Shown here: in pieces, positions 1 to 9,279 of the stretch
Numbering within the stretch: position 1 is the first letter of the stretch
Layout of the letters: every line of letters begins with the position of its first letter
Assembly (NCBI GenBank): GCA_016789725.1
Contig: JAEUQN010000005.1
Coordinates: forward strand, 1-64,000
DNA from: Blastocatellia bacterium
Lineage (GTDB): Bacteria; Acidobacteriota; Blastocatellia; RBC074
DNA length: 64,000 nucleotides
Reading direction: 5' to 3'
The notes under the pieces: model-generated
Told to the model about the DNA's origin: nothing
The model's input: only the letters and a program-made list of their open reading frames with translations
The model's database searches: none
Position numbers and translations under genes: made by a program

Positions 1-226
1 AGATGCAACGAAATTCTCCTTGTCTTCATTCTTGGTCTGAGGCTATTATGCGAAGGATTTGACGGCCTCGCCTCTAACCTTTTTAAACTCTGCTAGGAAT
101 TGGGTTTACAAGTAGTAGGCGAGCTTTCCTGATGATGCTATAAAAGCATCAGTAAGTCCGAGACGGTTCCCGATAAAATCTAAATGGCCGAGGTGCCTAA
201 GAATTTGTCTGCTAGGTGGAAACAGC
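1..226. other. Non-coding leader before the deacetylase gene
   Basis: No convincing reading frame crosses this edge segment; stops occur in all frames. A small hairpin (TGATGC, loop TATAAAA, GCATCA) lies near 132-153. A purine-rich AGGTGGA lies six bases before the TTG start at 227. I recognise no riboswitch class. The segment is probably the 5' leader of the exopolysaccharide genes downstream. Confidence 0.4.
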
Positions 227-1162
227 TTGACTAGAGAACAGCAACAAATCAATGAAAACGAAACAGGAGTTGTGCCTAGTCAGTGGTCGGCCTTGAATGC
301 TTTGACAGTAGATGTAGAGGATTATTATCAAGTCGAAGCCTTCGCTGGCGTTGTTCGTCGCGAGGATTGGCCTAATTGGGAATCTCGCGTGGAGCGCAAT
401 ACGAAACTATTGCTGGAGATGTTTGCTCGCCACAGTGTTCGTGGGACGTTTTTCACGCTCGGTTATGTGGCTGAACAGCATCCACAACTCATCCGTGAAG
501 TCGCGGAATCTGGTCACGAAATCGCTTGTCACAGTTATTATCATCGGTTGGTTTACTCACAAACGCCAGATGAGTTCCGTCAGGATTTGCGCAACGCCAA
601 GCATCGCTTGGAAGATTTGATTGGTGCGACAGTTATTGGCTACCGTGCGCCAAGCTACTCCATCACCTCACAAAGTTTGTGGGCGCTTGATATTTTAATT
701 GAAGAAGGCTTCAGCTATGATTCTTCGATTTTCCCTGTGCATCACGACCGCTATGGAATGCCGGATGCTGAGCGATTTCCGCACGTGCTACATCGTCCGA
801 CGGGCGAGATTGTTGAGTTTCCTCCTTCGACCGTGAGGATTGGCGGGACGAATTTGCCAATCTCAGGTGGTGGGTATTTTCGCCTCTATCCATATCCTCT
901 ATTTCGTTTGGGTTGGCAAAAAATCAATCGCACGGAGGCCGAATCAGCGATTTTCTTTTTGCATCCCTGGGAAGTTGATCCTGATCAACCAATTGTTCCG
1001 GGAACGCGGCTTAATATTTGGCGGCATCGCGTGAATTTAAGCCAAACACAACGCAAGTTGGAACGTTTATTGAAGGATTTCGCTTTCGCTCCAGTCAGAG
1101 AGATTCTGGCGAAGAGAAATCTGGGCTTGCAGACGCGGGAGATGGCGTTGGCGGCAAATTGA
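227..1162 (+). CDS. XrtA-system polysaccharide deacetylase (DUF3473 C-terminus)
   Basis: Carbohydrate esterase family 4 (NodB-fold) deacetylase, expected to remove acetyl groups from a surface polysaccharide. The N-terminus has the [13 protein letters not shown] signature typical of the exosortase A (PEP-CTERM) associated subfamily, with metal-ligand Asp at about residue 29. The His pair lies in CHSYYH (about 102 and 106), and GYRAPSYS carries the conserved Arg near 140. The C-terminal third matches the DUF3473-type tail, with HPWE and a long helix ending at VREIL. Length 311 aa is normal for the subfamily. The start is TTG, chosen because AGGTGGA is correctly spaced upstream. It is followed at once by a FemAB-like and a GT4 gene, the usual partners in XrtA exopolysaccharide loci. 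Confidence 0.9.
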   Translation: MTREQQQINENETGVVPSQWSALNALTVDVEDYYQVEAFAGVVRREDWPNWESRVERNTKLLLEMFARHSVRGTFFTLGYVAEQHPQLIREVAESGHEIACHSYYHRLVYSQTPDEFRQDLRNAKHRLEDLIGATVIGYRAPSYSITSQSLWALDILIEEGFSYDSSIFPVHHDRYGMPDAERFPHVLHRPTGEIVEFPPSTVRIGGTNLPISGGGYFRLYPYPLFRLGWQKINRTEAESAIFFLHPWEVDPDQPIVPGTRLNIWRHRVNLSQTQRKLERLLKDFAFAPVREILAKRNLGLQTREMALAAN

Positions 1163-2265
1163 ATTTACACATTGTGGAAACAGCAATCTTGCAAGCAGCA
1201 AAAGCAACAACAAAACCAAAATCACTTACAGTGCGTGCTTATCGCAGCAGTGACGCTCCGGCTTGGGATGAATTTGTCCAAAACTCTTTGAGCGGCACGT
1301 TTTGTCATTTGACCGGTTGGACACGCGTGATGGAGCGTGTATGGAATCATCCGCTCCATCATTTGCTCGTAGAAGATCAGGGCGCAATCAAAGGCGTCCT
1401 GCCGCTCTTCCATATTGAAAGTCGGCTGTTTGGCTCAATGCTGATCTCAACACCAAATGGAGTGTATGGTGGTATTGCCGCAGATAATCCTGAGGCTAAA
1501 AAGGCGCTGCTCAGCGAAGCAAAAAATCTAGCTGCAAGGTTGCAGGTAGATTTTCTGGAATTACGCCACGCTTTTGAAAAGGAAGAAATCAAAGATCCAG
1601 AGCTTCATCGCAAAGATTTGTACTTTGCATTTGAGCATCCGCTGACTACTGATGAAGACGCGTTGATGAAATCTTTTCCCCGTGATGTCCGTACCATGAT
1701 TCGCAAAGGGAGCAAAAACGAATTGACCTCACAGCTTGGGCGCGAGGAATTGTTGGATGAATTCTATGAGGTTTATGCCACCAGCGTTCGCAATCTTGGT
1801 ACCCCTGTTTTTCCAAAGCGATTGTTTGCCGAGTTTTTGCGCGAATTTCCTCATCACAGCGATATCCTGCTGATTCGGCAGGGGGAAAAGGTTGCGGGCG
1901 GTGTCTTGAACTTCTATTTTCGTGAAACTGTAATGCCGTATTATGGTGGTGCGTATGTGGAATTTTATCGCGCAGGTATCAACAATTTTATGTATTGGGA
2001 GTTGATGCGATCCGCCGCCGCGAGAGGCTTTACCCGATTTGACTTTGGGCGTAGTAAAGCTGGAACTGGTGCCTATGAGTTCAAGCGAGGTTGGGGCATG
2101 CAAATGAACGCATTGCCTTACCAGTTTTTCCTCGTTCGTGCTAAAGAATTGCCCAATCTCAATCCCACAAATCCGAAGTTTGAGATGATGATCAATGCCT
2201 GGAAACGCCTTCCCCTTGGCGTGACAAAGGTCCTTGGGCCAATGATCGTCAAATATTTACCTTAG
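1159..2265 (+). CDS. FemAB-family GNAT protein, XrtA/PEP-CTERM associated
   Basis: Acyltransferase-fold protein of the FemAB type found in exosortase A polysaccharide clusters; substrate unknown. The fold is visible as two GNAT-like halves: an N-terminal half ([19 protein letters not shown], then [26 protein letters not shown]) and a C-terminal half with [18 protein letters not shown] and [20 protein letters not shown]. The reading frame is open back to a TTG at 1018, but that would overlap the deacetylase by about 145 bp. The family N-terminus (VRAYR) begins much later. I therefore place the start at the TTG at 1159, which overlaps the upstream TGA; a GTG at 1174 is the alternative. No strong ribosome-binding site decides between them, so translational coupling is likely. 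Confidence 0.85.
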   Translation: MNLHIVETAILQAAKATTKPKSLTVRAYRSSDAPAWDEFVQNSLSGTFCHLTGWTRVMERVWNHPLHHLLVEDQGAIKGVLPLFHIESRLFGSMLISTPNGVYGGIAADNPEAKKALLSEAKNLAARLQVDFLELRHAFEKEEIKDPELHRKDLYFAFEHPLTTDEDALMKSFPRDVRTMIRKGSKNELTSQLGREELLDEFYEVYATSVRNLGTPVFPKRLFAEFLREFPHHSDILLIRQGEKVAGGVLNFYFRETVMPYYGGAYVEFYRAGINNFMYWELMRSAAARGFTRFDFGRSKAGTGAYEFKRGWGMQMNALPYQFFLVRAKELPNLNPTNPKFEMMINAWKRLPLGVTKVLGPMIVKYLP

Positions 2266-2373
2266 GAGAGGATGGGTGCGCGGTTATTGTAGTTGCCTGG
2301 TAGGAGCTTAAAATCCGCATTAGTCTTTTAGCCCCTCACAATCAAAGTTCCTTTTAAGCTGACCACGAAAGCA

Positions 2374-3684
2374 ATGAAAGTTCTTCACGTTCTTGATCAC
2401 TCACTACCCTATCTGAGCGCGTATAGCTTTCGGAGTATGTATCTAATCTCGCAACAGCGCCAAATGGGAATTACGCCAGTGGTGCTCACCTCACCGAGCC
2501 ATGAAAGCTTTGATGAAAATTGCGAGATTCTGCAAGGCGTCCAGCATCATCGCTCCAAATGGGCAGATTTTTACTACCTACCTCAACCACGATTCATTCC
2601 CGGCTTGCGATATGAAGCTTATATTGCCGCCCTCGCCAAGCGGATTGTCCAGGTTGCGCGCGATGCCGACGTAGATTTGATTCACGCGCATTCGCCCGCA
2701 CTCAATGGACTTGCCACTCGTCGTGCGGCAAAGCAATTGAAGAAACCCTGGATTTACGAGTTGAGATATTATGAGCAGGACGCGGCGGTGGATAGCGGGC
2801 AAACCAGTTATTACTCAATTCGCTATAACCTGGCCCGATGGATGGAAGAACGTGTTTTGAGGCAGGCTGATTTGGCTATCACCACTTCGACTTCGATGCA
2901 GAAAGAATTGCTGGCACGCGGTTTCAGCTCACGCAAATTACTGGAAGTGCCAGAAGGCGTAGATACGCGTATGTTTCATCCGCGCTTGCCGGATGCCGAG
3001 TTGATCGAACGCCACCATCTCAAAGGCAAAACGGTGATTGGATTCATCGGATCTTTCTATAAATACGAAGGGCTGGATCGCCTGATAGGGGGGATGAGCT
3101 ATTTGCTACGCGAACGGCGCGACCTCAAGCTTATCCTGGCAGGTTCGGGCGAAGTGGAATCGCAATTGCGCGCCCGTGTTCCGCGTGAATGGAACGATCA
3201 TTTCATTTTCACAGGACGTATCGAGCAGGAAGATATTTTGCGATATTACTCGGTCATAGACATTTGCGTGTATCCGCGCCTGAGTACGCGGATGACCGAG
3301 TTGACGACGCCAATCCGACCGCTGGAAGCCATGTCTATGGAACGCGCCGTGATTGGCAGTAATGTGGGCGGTATTGCGGAATTGATTCGTCACAATAAAA
3401 CCGGCTTCGTCGTTGAGACCGATGACAAAGTGGCCCTGGGAGCTTCGATTTCACATCTTGTAAACAACCCCCACGAGCGAAAAGAGATGGGCAAGCGTGC
3501 GCGCGCACAGATTGTCAAGCAGCGAGAATGGGCGACTATTGCGCTCAAATATTCTGACATTTATGAACGTGTTGTCTCGGTGAAAAGCACGCGGTTGCTG
3601 ACCGGCATACAGGTTCCTGAGACGGAAAAGGAAAGGCCGACGTGGCAAGAAAGTCGGCCTTCTGAAAGCCAAACGAAGATTTGA
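2374..3684 (+). CDS. Exosortase A-associated GT4 glycosyltransferase
   Basis: GT-B fold glycosyltransferase of family 4, close to the PEP-CTERM/exosortase A-associated subgroup, expected to add a sugar in exopolysaccharide assembly at the inner membrane. Visible features are the N-terminal MKVLHVLDHSLPYLSAYSFR, characteristic of the subgroup; the PEGVDTRMF loop; GFIGSFYKYEGLDRLI opening the second Rossmann domain; and the EX7E donor site within PLEAMSMERAVIGSNVGGI near residue 320. Length 436 aa is typical. The last 25 residues (PETEKERPTWQESRPSESQ) are polar and probably disordered. It lies 108 bp after the FemAB gene in the same direction. Confidence 0.9.
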   Translation: MKVLHVLDHSLPYLSAYSFRSMYLISQQRQMGITPVVLTSPSHESFDENCEILQGVQHHRSKWADFYYLPQPRFIPGLRYEAYIAALAKRIVQVARDADVDLIHAHSPALNGLATRRAAKQLKKPWIYELRYYEQDAAVDSGQTSYYSIRYNLARWMEERVLRQADLAITTSTSMQKELLARGFSSRKLLEVPEGVDTRMFHPRLPDAELIERHHLKGKTVIGFIGSFYKYEGLDRLIGGMSYLLRERRDLKLILAGSGEVESQLRARVPREWNDHFIFTGRIEQEDILRYYSVIDICVYPRLSTRMTELTTPIRPLEAMSMERAVIGSNVGGIAELIRHNKTGFVVETDDKVALGASISHLVNNPHERKEMGKRARAQIVKQREWATIALKYSDIYERVVSVKSTRLLTGIQVPETEKERPTWQESRPSESQTKI

Positions 3685-3749
3685 ATGCTTCTTGATAGAG
3701 GCGCGCGGGTGCTTCTGTCGAGAAGGGTTAGGAGCTATGAACTGTAATC

Positions 3750-4673
3750 ATGTCTGCGACCGCCATTGAAAAGGAAGCCAAACCGGATCCATTGCTCGCA
3801 ACTCCTCCTCCGCCCGAAACTGAAAGCCCTGAAGCCGAGTTGCGGAATGCTGTTGAGTGGAGCGATAGCATCATTTCTCACCTCAAGGAATTGACCCACC
3901 ATTGGGAATTACTACAGCTCACGACCCAACGCGAGTTGAAAATTCGCTACAAGCAAACTGCGCTCGGAGCCGTGTGGGCCGTCTTGCAACCGCTTTCCCT
4001 GATGTTAGTGTTCGGCATTTTCTTCTCGTATTTCGCTGGGATGAAAGGCGACACCGGAATGCCATACGCGCTGTTTTCGTACACGGGGTTGTTGGCGTGG
4101 ACGTTTTTCTCAACGGCGCTTTCGTTTGCCATTCCAAGCTTGATTACGAATTCCTACGTCATTACAAAAATCTACTTCCCACGTGAAATCGTACCGTTGT
4201 CATGCGTGCTGGCAGCGTTTGTTGATTTCCTGGTGGCGGCTGTGATTTTTGTGGGACTGCTGTTGTTTTACCATAATGAAATCACGATCAATTGGAACAT
4301 CTTTTTTGTGATTCCGTTGATGGCAATTCAATTGCTTTTCACCATTGGGGTCAGCTTTTTCCTCTCGGCGTTTACGGTACTCTATCGAGATGTGCGCTAT
4401 GCAATGCCATTGGTGATTCAAGTCTGGATGTTTGCAACGCCGATTTTATATTCTGCGACGAAGGTCAAAGAGAAAAGCGAAACACTGTACAGCCTGTATA
4501 TGACCTTGAATCCAATGGCTGTAATTATTGATAGCTATCGCAAGTGCATCATTCAGGGGCTGACCCCGGATTTGAAGTTTCTTGGAATTGCCGCCGCGAT
4601 TTCCATTTTGTTGGTGCTGGCGTCATACAAATATTTCAAGCACTTGGAGCGAGAATTCGCAGATTTAGTATAG
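3750..4673 (+). CDS. Wzm-type ABC-2 polysaccharide exporter permease
   Basis: Membrane component of an ABC transporter that moves a lipid-linked polysaccharide to the periplasm. After a Pro-rich cytoplasmic N-terminus of about 45 residues comes the conserved ELLQLTTQRELKIRYKQTALGAVWAVLQPL entry segment. Roughly six hydrophobic membrane segments follow, then LEREFADLV at the C-terminus, as is usual for Wzm/KpsM-like permeases. Length 307 aa fits. The matching ATPase follows about 100 bp downstream, separated by a heptad inverted repeat. AGGAG lies 15 bases before the ATG, a longer spacing than usual. Confidence 0.92.
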   Translation: MSATAIEKEAKPDPLLATPPPPETESPEAELRNAVEWSDSIISHLKELTHHWELLQLTTQRELKIRYKQTALGAVWAVLQPLSLMLVFGIFFSYFAGMKGDTGMPYALFSYTGLLAWTFFSTALSFAIPSLITNSYVITKIYFPREIVPLSCVLAAFVDFLVAAVIFVGLLLFYHNEITINWNIFFVIPLMAIQLLFTIGVSFFLSAFTVLYRDVRYAMPLVIQVWMFATPILYSATKVKEKSETLYSLYMTLNPMAVIIDSYRKCIIQGLTPDLKFLGIAAAISILLVLASYKYFKHLEREFADLV

Positions 4674-4775
4674 GTGTCAGGGGGCAGGTGTCGGGTGTTG
4701 GGGAAAGGCGAAGGCGCTTCCTGACACACAGTACCGGACACCTATACCGAGCACCTGACACCCGACACCTGTTTT
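4674..4775. repeat. Heptad inverted repeat filling the permease-ATPase gap
   Basis: Imperfect 7-base units (GTGTCAG, GGGGCAG, GTGTCGG, GTGTTGG) start directly after the TAG stop of the permease. A complementary arm (CTGACAC, CCGACAC, CTG) ends four bases before the ATG of the ATPase gene. The core arms at 4685-4698 and 4758-4771 are perfectly complementary over 14 bases. The element occupies the position where a ribosome-binding site would be expected. Confidence 0.8.
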
Positions 4776-6062
4776 ATGAGCATTGTTGTTTTAGATAAAG
4801 TTTCCAAGACATATCGCCTCAGTCGGCTTGGCTCGAAGTCCATTCGGGAAGAAATGGCCAGGATGATGAAAAACCTGTTGCCGAGTTCTAAAGGCCAGGC
4901 GGGCAGCGATGAATTTTACGCGCTGAAAGAAGTTGATCTTGCCATCGAACGCGGCGAAACAGTCGGCTTTATTGGCCCGAACGGTTCCGGCAAAAGCACG
5001 TTGCTGAAACTGCTGGCGCGTATCATTTATCCCAATCATGGCAAGATCATGGTCGGCGGCTCAGTTGCTTCATTGATTGAAGTCGGAGCGGGCTTTCACC
5101 CCGAATTGACGGGGCGCGAAAACATCTTTTTATACGGCTCAATTATGGGCATGAAGAAAGCTGAGGTCGTGAAGAAATTTGACCGCATCGTGGCTTTTTC
5201 CGAAATGGAGAAATTCATTGATACGCCGGTCAAGCGCTATTCATCGGGAATGTATGTACGGTTGGGGTTTGCCGTGGCCGCACACATCAACCCGGCGGTT
5301 TTATTGGTGGACGAAGTTCTGGCGGTTGGCGATGCAAACTTTCAAAGCAAATGCCAGCAGCGAATCGAAGAACTTCGACGCGGCGGGATGACGATTGCCT
5401 TTGTCTCTCACGATATGCCTGCGGTCGAACGCTTATGTGATCGTGTTGCATTTATCTCGAAAGGACAGCTCCGCGCGATTGGCAAACCGCAAGATGTCAT
5501 CAGTCTGTATTACAACGAAGTCCTCTTCGCAAAGAAATCCAGCACGCACTTAGCGCAAAACAACACGGGTTTAGCGATTGAATCAAAGACTTCGCTCTAT
5601 GGGCAAGAAGCGGAAATCCTGAGCGTGAAATTTTACAATGGCGATGGACAGGAAACTGACACTATTGCCATGGGCGAAAATTTGACGGTGCGCCTTCATT
5701 ACCGCACGTACACGCCAATAGACGACCCTGTCTTTGAGATGTTGTTTTATTCGCCGGATGATCGGCTCTATTCACATTTGACGACGGCGATCAATGGTGA
5801 GGCTATAAACTCTCTGCCTGACGAAGGTATGGTCGAATTTGATTGCCGCGAATTTGGCTTGTCTCCCGGCATCTACAAGATTGATGGCATCTTCAGCAAA
5901 CGCGGCTCAGTTGCGCCGTATGACTTGAAGCCGCGTCAATACATTCTCAAGGTTCTGCCCGGCAAATCGGTACGAGGGATGTTTTATATGCCGCAGCAGT
6001 GGCGTTTGCTGCCGCCGAATGAAACGATCAATGTGCAATCGGCGGACACGAATTTCGTTTAA
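4776..6062 (+). CDS. Wzt-type polysaccharide ABC exporter ATPase with glycan-binding C-domain
   Basis: ATP-hydrolysing subunit paired with the permease just upstream. The Walker A motif GPNGSGKST lies near residue 70, the signature region [12 protein letters not shown] near 160, the Walker [13 protein letters not shown] near 177, and the H-loop SHD shortly after. Residues from about 265 to 428 form a beta-rich extension ([28 protein letters not shown]) like the Wzt C-terminal domain, which in known systems recognises the modified end of the glycan before export. At 428 aa it has the length of Wzt proteins that carry this domain. Its start codon follows a heptad hairpin with no clear Shine-Dalgarno sequence. 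Confidence 0.93.
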   Translation: MSIVVLDKVSKTYRLSRLGSKSIREEMARMMKNLLPSSKGQAGSDEFYALKEVDLAIERGETVGFIGPNGSGKSTLLKLLARIIYPNHGKIMVGGSVASLIEVGAGFHPELTGRENIFLYGSIMGMKKAEVVKKFDRIVAFSEMEKFIDTPVKRYSSGMYVRLGFAVAAHINPAVLLVDEVLAVGDANFQSKCQQRIEELRRGGMTIAFVSHDMPAVERLCDRVAFISKGQLRAIGKPQDVISLYYNEVLFAKKSSTHLAQNNTGLAIESKTSLYGQEAEILSVKFYNGDGQETDTIAMGENLTVRLHYRTYTPIDDPVFEMLFYSPDDRLYSHLTTAINGEAINSLPDEGMVEFDCREFGLSPGIYKIDGIFSKRGSVAPYDLKPRQYILKVLPGKSVRGMFYMPQQWRLLPPNETINVQSADTNFV

Positions 6063-6072
6063 GAGAACGCGC

Positions 6073-6678
6073 TCACGCCTCCTCAATCACTCGTCGGCCC
6101 TCAACTCTAAACTTTTCACTTAACACCAGCTTGACCGCTTCAGCATAGCTTTTGTGTTCTTCCACCAGAATGCGACTTGCCAATGTATGGTCATCATCGC
6201 CTGGTAAAACCGGCACGATGGCTTGTCGAATAATCGCTCCGTGATCCAATTCCTCATCCACAAAATGCACCGTGCAGCCAGAGAATTTTACGCCGTACTC
6301 GAAGGCTTGTTTCTGCGCATCAAGCCCAGGGAAGGCCGGCAATAACGAGGGATGAATATTCAAAATGCGTTGCGAAAACTCGCGAATGAACCAAGGCGAA
6401 AGCAAGCGCATGTAGCCTGCCAGACAAACCAAATCTACCTCATGTTTATGTAACTCGGTTGCCATTGTGCGGTCGTGTTCTTCGCGTGTTTTGCCGCGAT
6501 GATCCAACACCACCGTCGCAATTCCGCGTTCCTGCGCTTTGGCCAGGCCGCCTGCCGTTGCCACATTGCTGATGACGAGCGCAATTTCCGCATCGGAAAT
6601 GCGTCCCTGCGCCACAGCGTCTGCCAGGGCGACCATATTCGATCCACGACCTGAAATCAGAATCCCAAGTTTTTTCAC
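6073..6678 (-). CDS. purN: Phosphoribosylglycinamide formyltransferase (GART)
   Basis: Third step of purine synthesis: transfers a formyl group from 10-formyl-tetrahydrofolate to GAR. The N-terminal phosphate-binding loop SGRGSNM is present, as is the catalytic Asn-His-Asp set in ILNIHPSLLPAF and DEELDHGAII. Length 201 aa is normal. The start is GTG, with AGGAG eight bases upstream. It converges on the ABC exporter gene with only about 10 bp between stops, and it stands alone rather than in a purine operon. Confidence 0.95.
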   Translation of the reverse strand: MKKLGILISGRGSNMVALADAVAQGRISDAEIALVISNVATAGGLAKAQERGIATVVLDHRGKTREEHDRTMATELHKHEVDLVCLAGYMRLLSPWFIREFSQRILNIHPSLLPAFPGLDAQKQAFEYGVKFSGCTVHFVDEELDHGAIIRQAIVPVLPGDDDHTLASRILVEEHKSYAEAVKLVLSEKFRVEGRRVIEEA

Positions 6679-6836
6679 GGCATAAACTCCTATTGTTACA
6701 ATTCACCCAATGAAGGTTGACGATTATTGGCCTTCAACCTTCATCTGGCAAGCAGGTGCGGCGTGAATCTTTGGACAAAATCCGTTGTGATCTTTACACT
6801 CTTGCTCCGAACGATACAGACAATCCAAGAGGAACT

Positions 6837-7964
6837 ATGCACCCAACTCACTCCGACACACATCCCGTTCGCACAGGCGAAGAGTTGAACGAAGAAGTCT
6901 TGTCAAAGTATTTGCGTGCGCAGTTGCCAGAAGAGATGACCGCTGATCGAGAAATGGCATTAGAGCAATTTCCCGGCGGGCACTCCAACCTGACATATTG
7001 CGTAAAATTCGGTGAACATGAATTCGTGTTGCGTCGGCCCCCGGTTGGCCCTGTCGCTCCAACGGCACACGACATGCCGCGTGAGTTTCGCATGCTGGCA
7101 GCAATCAATCCTGTATTTCCACTTGCGCCGAAGCCCTATGTGTTATGCGAAGATACTTCAATCATTGGTGTACCATTTTACTTAATGGAGCGACGGCGAG
7201 GTCTTGTCGTCCGGCGTGATCTTCCGCCCGAAGTTGGCGAAGATTTAAGTTGGCGACGGCGCGTCAGTGAAAGCTTGATAGATGCGCTGGCGGATTTGCA
7301 CGCGATTGATCTCGAAAAAAACAACCTCCTGCATTTGGGAAAGCCCGTCGGCTTTGTCGCACGGCAAGTCAAAGGATGGTCGGAGCGTTGGCAACGAGCG
7401 AAAACGAGCGAAGTCCCAGAAATGGAAAGCTTGGTTGAGTGGTTGCGCGAACGCTTGCCTGCCGAAGCGAGGCGTCCGACGTTGCTGCACAATGATTACA
7501 AACTCGACAACGTAATGCTGGATGTGAATGATCCGACCCGGCTCGTGGCAATTCTGGATTGGGAGATGTGCGCACTTGGCGATCCGTTGGTTGACCTCGG
7601 TTTGTTACTTTGTTACTGGTCGCAAAAAGGCGATTCCGAAGCCCGCCGCGAAGCCATCAGTTCGCTGACAGTTTTGCCTGGTTGGCTGAGCCGCGCCGAA
7701 TTGATTGAACGTTATGCTACGCGCACCGGGGCAGATGTCTCGAATATTGTTTTTTATGAAGTTCTGGCGCTTTTCAAGCTCACCGTCGTTTTGCAGCAAA
7801 TCTATTATCGCTATCACATCGGCCAAACCCGCGACGAACGGTTCGTGGATTTTGGCAAACGTGTTGCGGGGCTTGCCGAATCTGGTTGGGAATTGGCACA
7901 GACCGGAACAACGCCTGATTATCTAAATTTGAATATTGCCGGACGACATCAAGACATGGCGTAG
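6837..7964 (+). CDS. APH-like phosphotransferase (ACAD10/11-type kinase family)
   Basis: Small-molecule kinase of the aminoglycoside phosphotransferase fold. Its closest character is the family fused or linked to acyl-CoA dehydrogenases (N-terminal [29 protein letters not shown]). The catalytic loop [10 protein letters not shown] and the metal-binding [17 protein letters not shown] are intact, so it should be active. The substrate cannot be told from sequence; family members act on hydroxylated acyl groups or similar. The ATG at 6837 was chosen over an open extension to 6717 because AGAGGA lies just upstream and the preceding residues are not family-like. It is the first gene of a pair with the small membrane protein downstream. 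Confidence 0.82.
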   Translation: MHPTHSDTHPVRTGEELNEEVLSKYLRAQLPEEMTADREMALEQFPGGHSNLTYCVKFGEHEFVLRRPPVGPVAPTAHDMPREFRMLAAINPVFPLAPKPYVLCEDTSIIGVPFYLMERRRGLVVRRDLPPEVGEDLSWRRRVSESLIDALADLHAIDLEKNNLLHLGKPVGFVARQVKGWSERWQRAKTSEVPEMESLVEWLRERLPAEARRPTLLHNDYKLDNVMLDVNDPTRLVAILDWEMCALGDPLVDLGLLLCYWSQKGDSEARREAISSLTVLPGWLSRAELIERYATRTGADVSNIVFYEVLALFKLTVVLQQIYYRYHIGQTRDERFVDFGKRVAGLAESGWELAQTGTTPDYLNLNIAGRHQDMA

Positions 7965-7974
7965 TTTGAAACCG

Positions 7975-8430
7975 ATGCAACCTCCGCAATCTGAATCAGG
8001 AGTCGCCACCAAGCTGCTCAAAGCCATTCTGGCTAAAGCCGGGCTGGAATTTCTCGTCATCCTCATTGCCATTTCTCTTGCCGCTTATACTCATCTCAAT
8101 CCTCCCATTCGCGGTGCGATTGATGTTGTGGATACGACGCGTATTGCTGGTTGGGCTTACGATCCGCGTGACCCCAGCGACCATTTGGAGGTGCAACTTT
8201 TCATTGGAGGGCGGTTGATCACATCGCGCCGCGCCGACGAACAACGCAATGATTTGGTGACGGCTGGTGCTGCAATGGATGCTAGGCATGGATTCAGCTT
8301 CGCCGTACCGGAGCTACGATTGGCAACGGGCAAACATCGCGTGGAAGCCTATGCGGTGCGTGCTGGCGGCGGAAAGAATAAATCGCTCTTAATTTTGACA
8401 AAAAAAGAGTATTGGTTGGAAATTAAATGA
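7975..8430 (+). CDS. Membrane-anchored protein with a GWAYDP beta-domain
   Basis: Function unknown. A single hydrophobic segment (LEFLVILIAISLAAYT, about residues 24-40) is followed by a compact beta-rich domain. That domain opens with RGAIDVVDTTRIAGWAYDPRDP and continues with DARHGFSFAVPEL and GKHRVEAYAVRAG. This pattern (GWA.D, then HGF, then H.V.AYA) recurs in bacterial envelope proteins and at the ends of some glycosyltransferases, where its role is unclear. The ATG at 7975 is preferred to an upstream TTG at 7936 that would overlap the kinase gene. The protein is probably periplasmic or extracytoplasmic. Confidence 0.6.
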   Translation: MQPPQSESGVATKLLKAILAKAGLEFLVILIAISLAAYTHLNPPIRGAIDVVDTTRIAGWAYDPRDPSDHLEVQLFIGGRLITSRRADEQRNDLVTAGAAMDARHGFSFAVPELRLATGKHRVEAYAVRAGGGKNKSLLILTKKEYWLEIK

Positions 8431-8458
8431 AATGTCTTAGGAAAATCGTGGAAAGGAT

Positions 8459-8536
<78 letters not shown>

Positions 8537-8624
8537 TTCTCAATGAACAACGGGCGCGATGATAGCGGAACGACTTGTGGCAGTCAAGCAATGGTTTCAG
8601 TTATACTGCTGGCTAGTGAAATTG

Positions 8625-9005
8625 ATGCGTATGCGTGAAGTGATGATTCAAATGAGTTTTTCCTCCGCACATTGGTTGCGTAATTATGTGGGGAAGTGCG
8701 CTAACTTGCACGGCCACAACTATCGCGTTGAGGTCTATGTGCGAGGCAGGGAATTAGACAAAGCGGAGATGCTAGTAGATTTCGCGGATTTGAAAGCTGC
8801 GACTCGTCGCGTGGTAGATTATCTGGATCACCAGAATATCAATGAATTGCCGCCCTTTGACCAAGAGATGAATCCAACGGCTGAGCGAATGGCAGAGTAT
8901 TTTTTGTCTGAAGTCGGGCGGGAAATCAGCAACAATGGCGTACAGGTTTACAAAGTGCGTATCTGGGAAACTGACACTTGTGCGGCAACGTACGAAGTGG
9001 ATTAA
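8625..9005 (+). CDS. queD: 6-carboxytetrahydropterin synthase
   Basis: Converts dihydroneopterin triphosphate to 6-carboxytetrahydropterin, the second step of 7-deazaguanine (queuosine precursor) synthesis. The zinc ligands are visible in SFSSAHWL and LHGHNY, and the catalytic Cys in GKCANLHGH. The C-terminal VRIWETDTCAATYE carries the conserved Glu. The frame is open from 8559, but family members begin only a few residues before the SFSAAH motif, so I use the ATG at 8625 (8631 and 8643 are alternatives). Another queuosine gene, queA, lies at 15-16 kb on the other strand, so the pathway genes are dispersed. Confidence 0.9.
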   Translation: MRMREVMIQMSFSSAHWLRNYVGKCANLHGHNYRVEVYVRGRELDKAEMLVDFADLKAATRRVVDYLDHQNINELPPFDQEMNPTAERMAEYFLSEVGREISNNGVQVYKVRIWETDTCAATYEVD

Positions 9006-9017
9006 AGGAGTAGCATT

Positions 9018-9272
9018 ATGTCAGAAACAATAAATCCCGAACTGAATTTTATGGATGAACTGGCCGCTTCATTTTGGGCGGTAATGCCAGAGGAAATGGC
9101 AACGACGGTAGCTGGCGTCAAGAAAGATCTGCTTACAAGTCTTCGCAGCACGATTGATTCAATGGTGGATCATGATCTCGCCTGCTTGGAGCGCAACCTT
9201 GAAAATGCGCGCCGCATGCGCGAAGAATGGCAACAAGAATCCACTGCTTCTGAAGCGGAGGCTGCACAATAA
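9018..9272 (+). CDS. Small acidic helical protein of unknown function
   Basis: 84 residues, with a good ribosome-binding site (AAGGAG) in front of the ATG. It appears entirely helical: an N-terminal hydrophobic patch (FMDELAASFWAVMP), a middle helix (VAGVKKDLLTSLRSTIDSMV) and a charged C-terminal helix rich in Glu and Arg. No family is recognised. It sits between queD (12 bp upstream) and thiO (7 bp downstream), so all three are probably co-transcribed. Confidence 0.6.
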   Translation: MSETINPELNFMDELAASFWAVMPEEMATTVAGVKKDLLTSLRSTIDSMVDHDLACLERNLENARRMREEWQQESTASEAEAAQ

Positions 9273-9279
9273 ATCCCGC

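Noticed and set aside
1-226. c-di-GMP or other riboswitch upstream of the deacetylase
   Set aside because: Conserved core motifs of known classes could not be found; only a small hairpin is visible.
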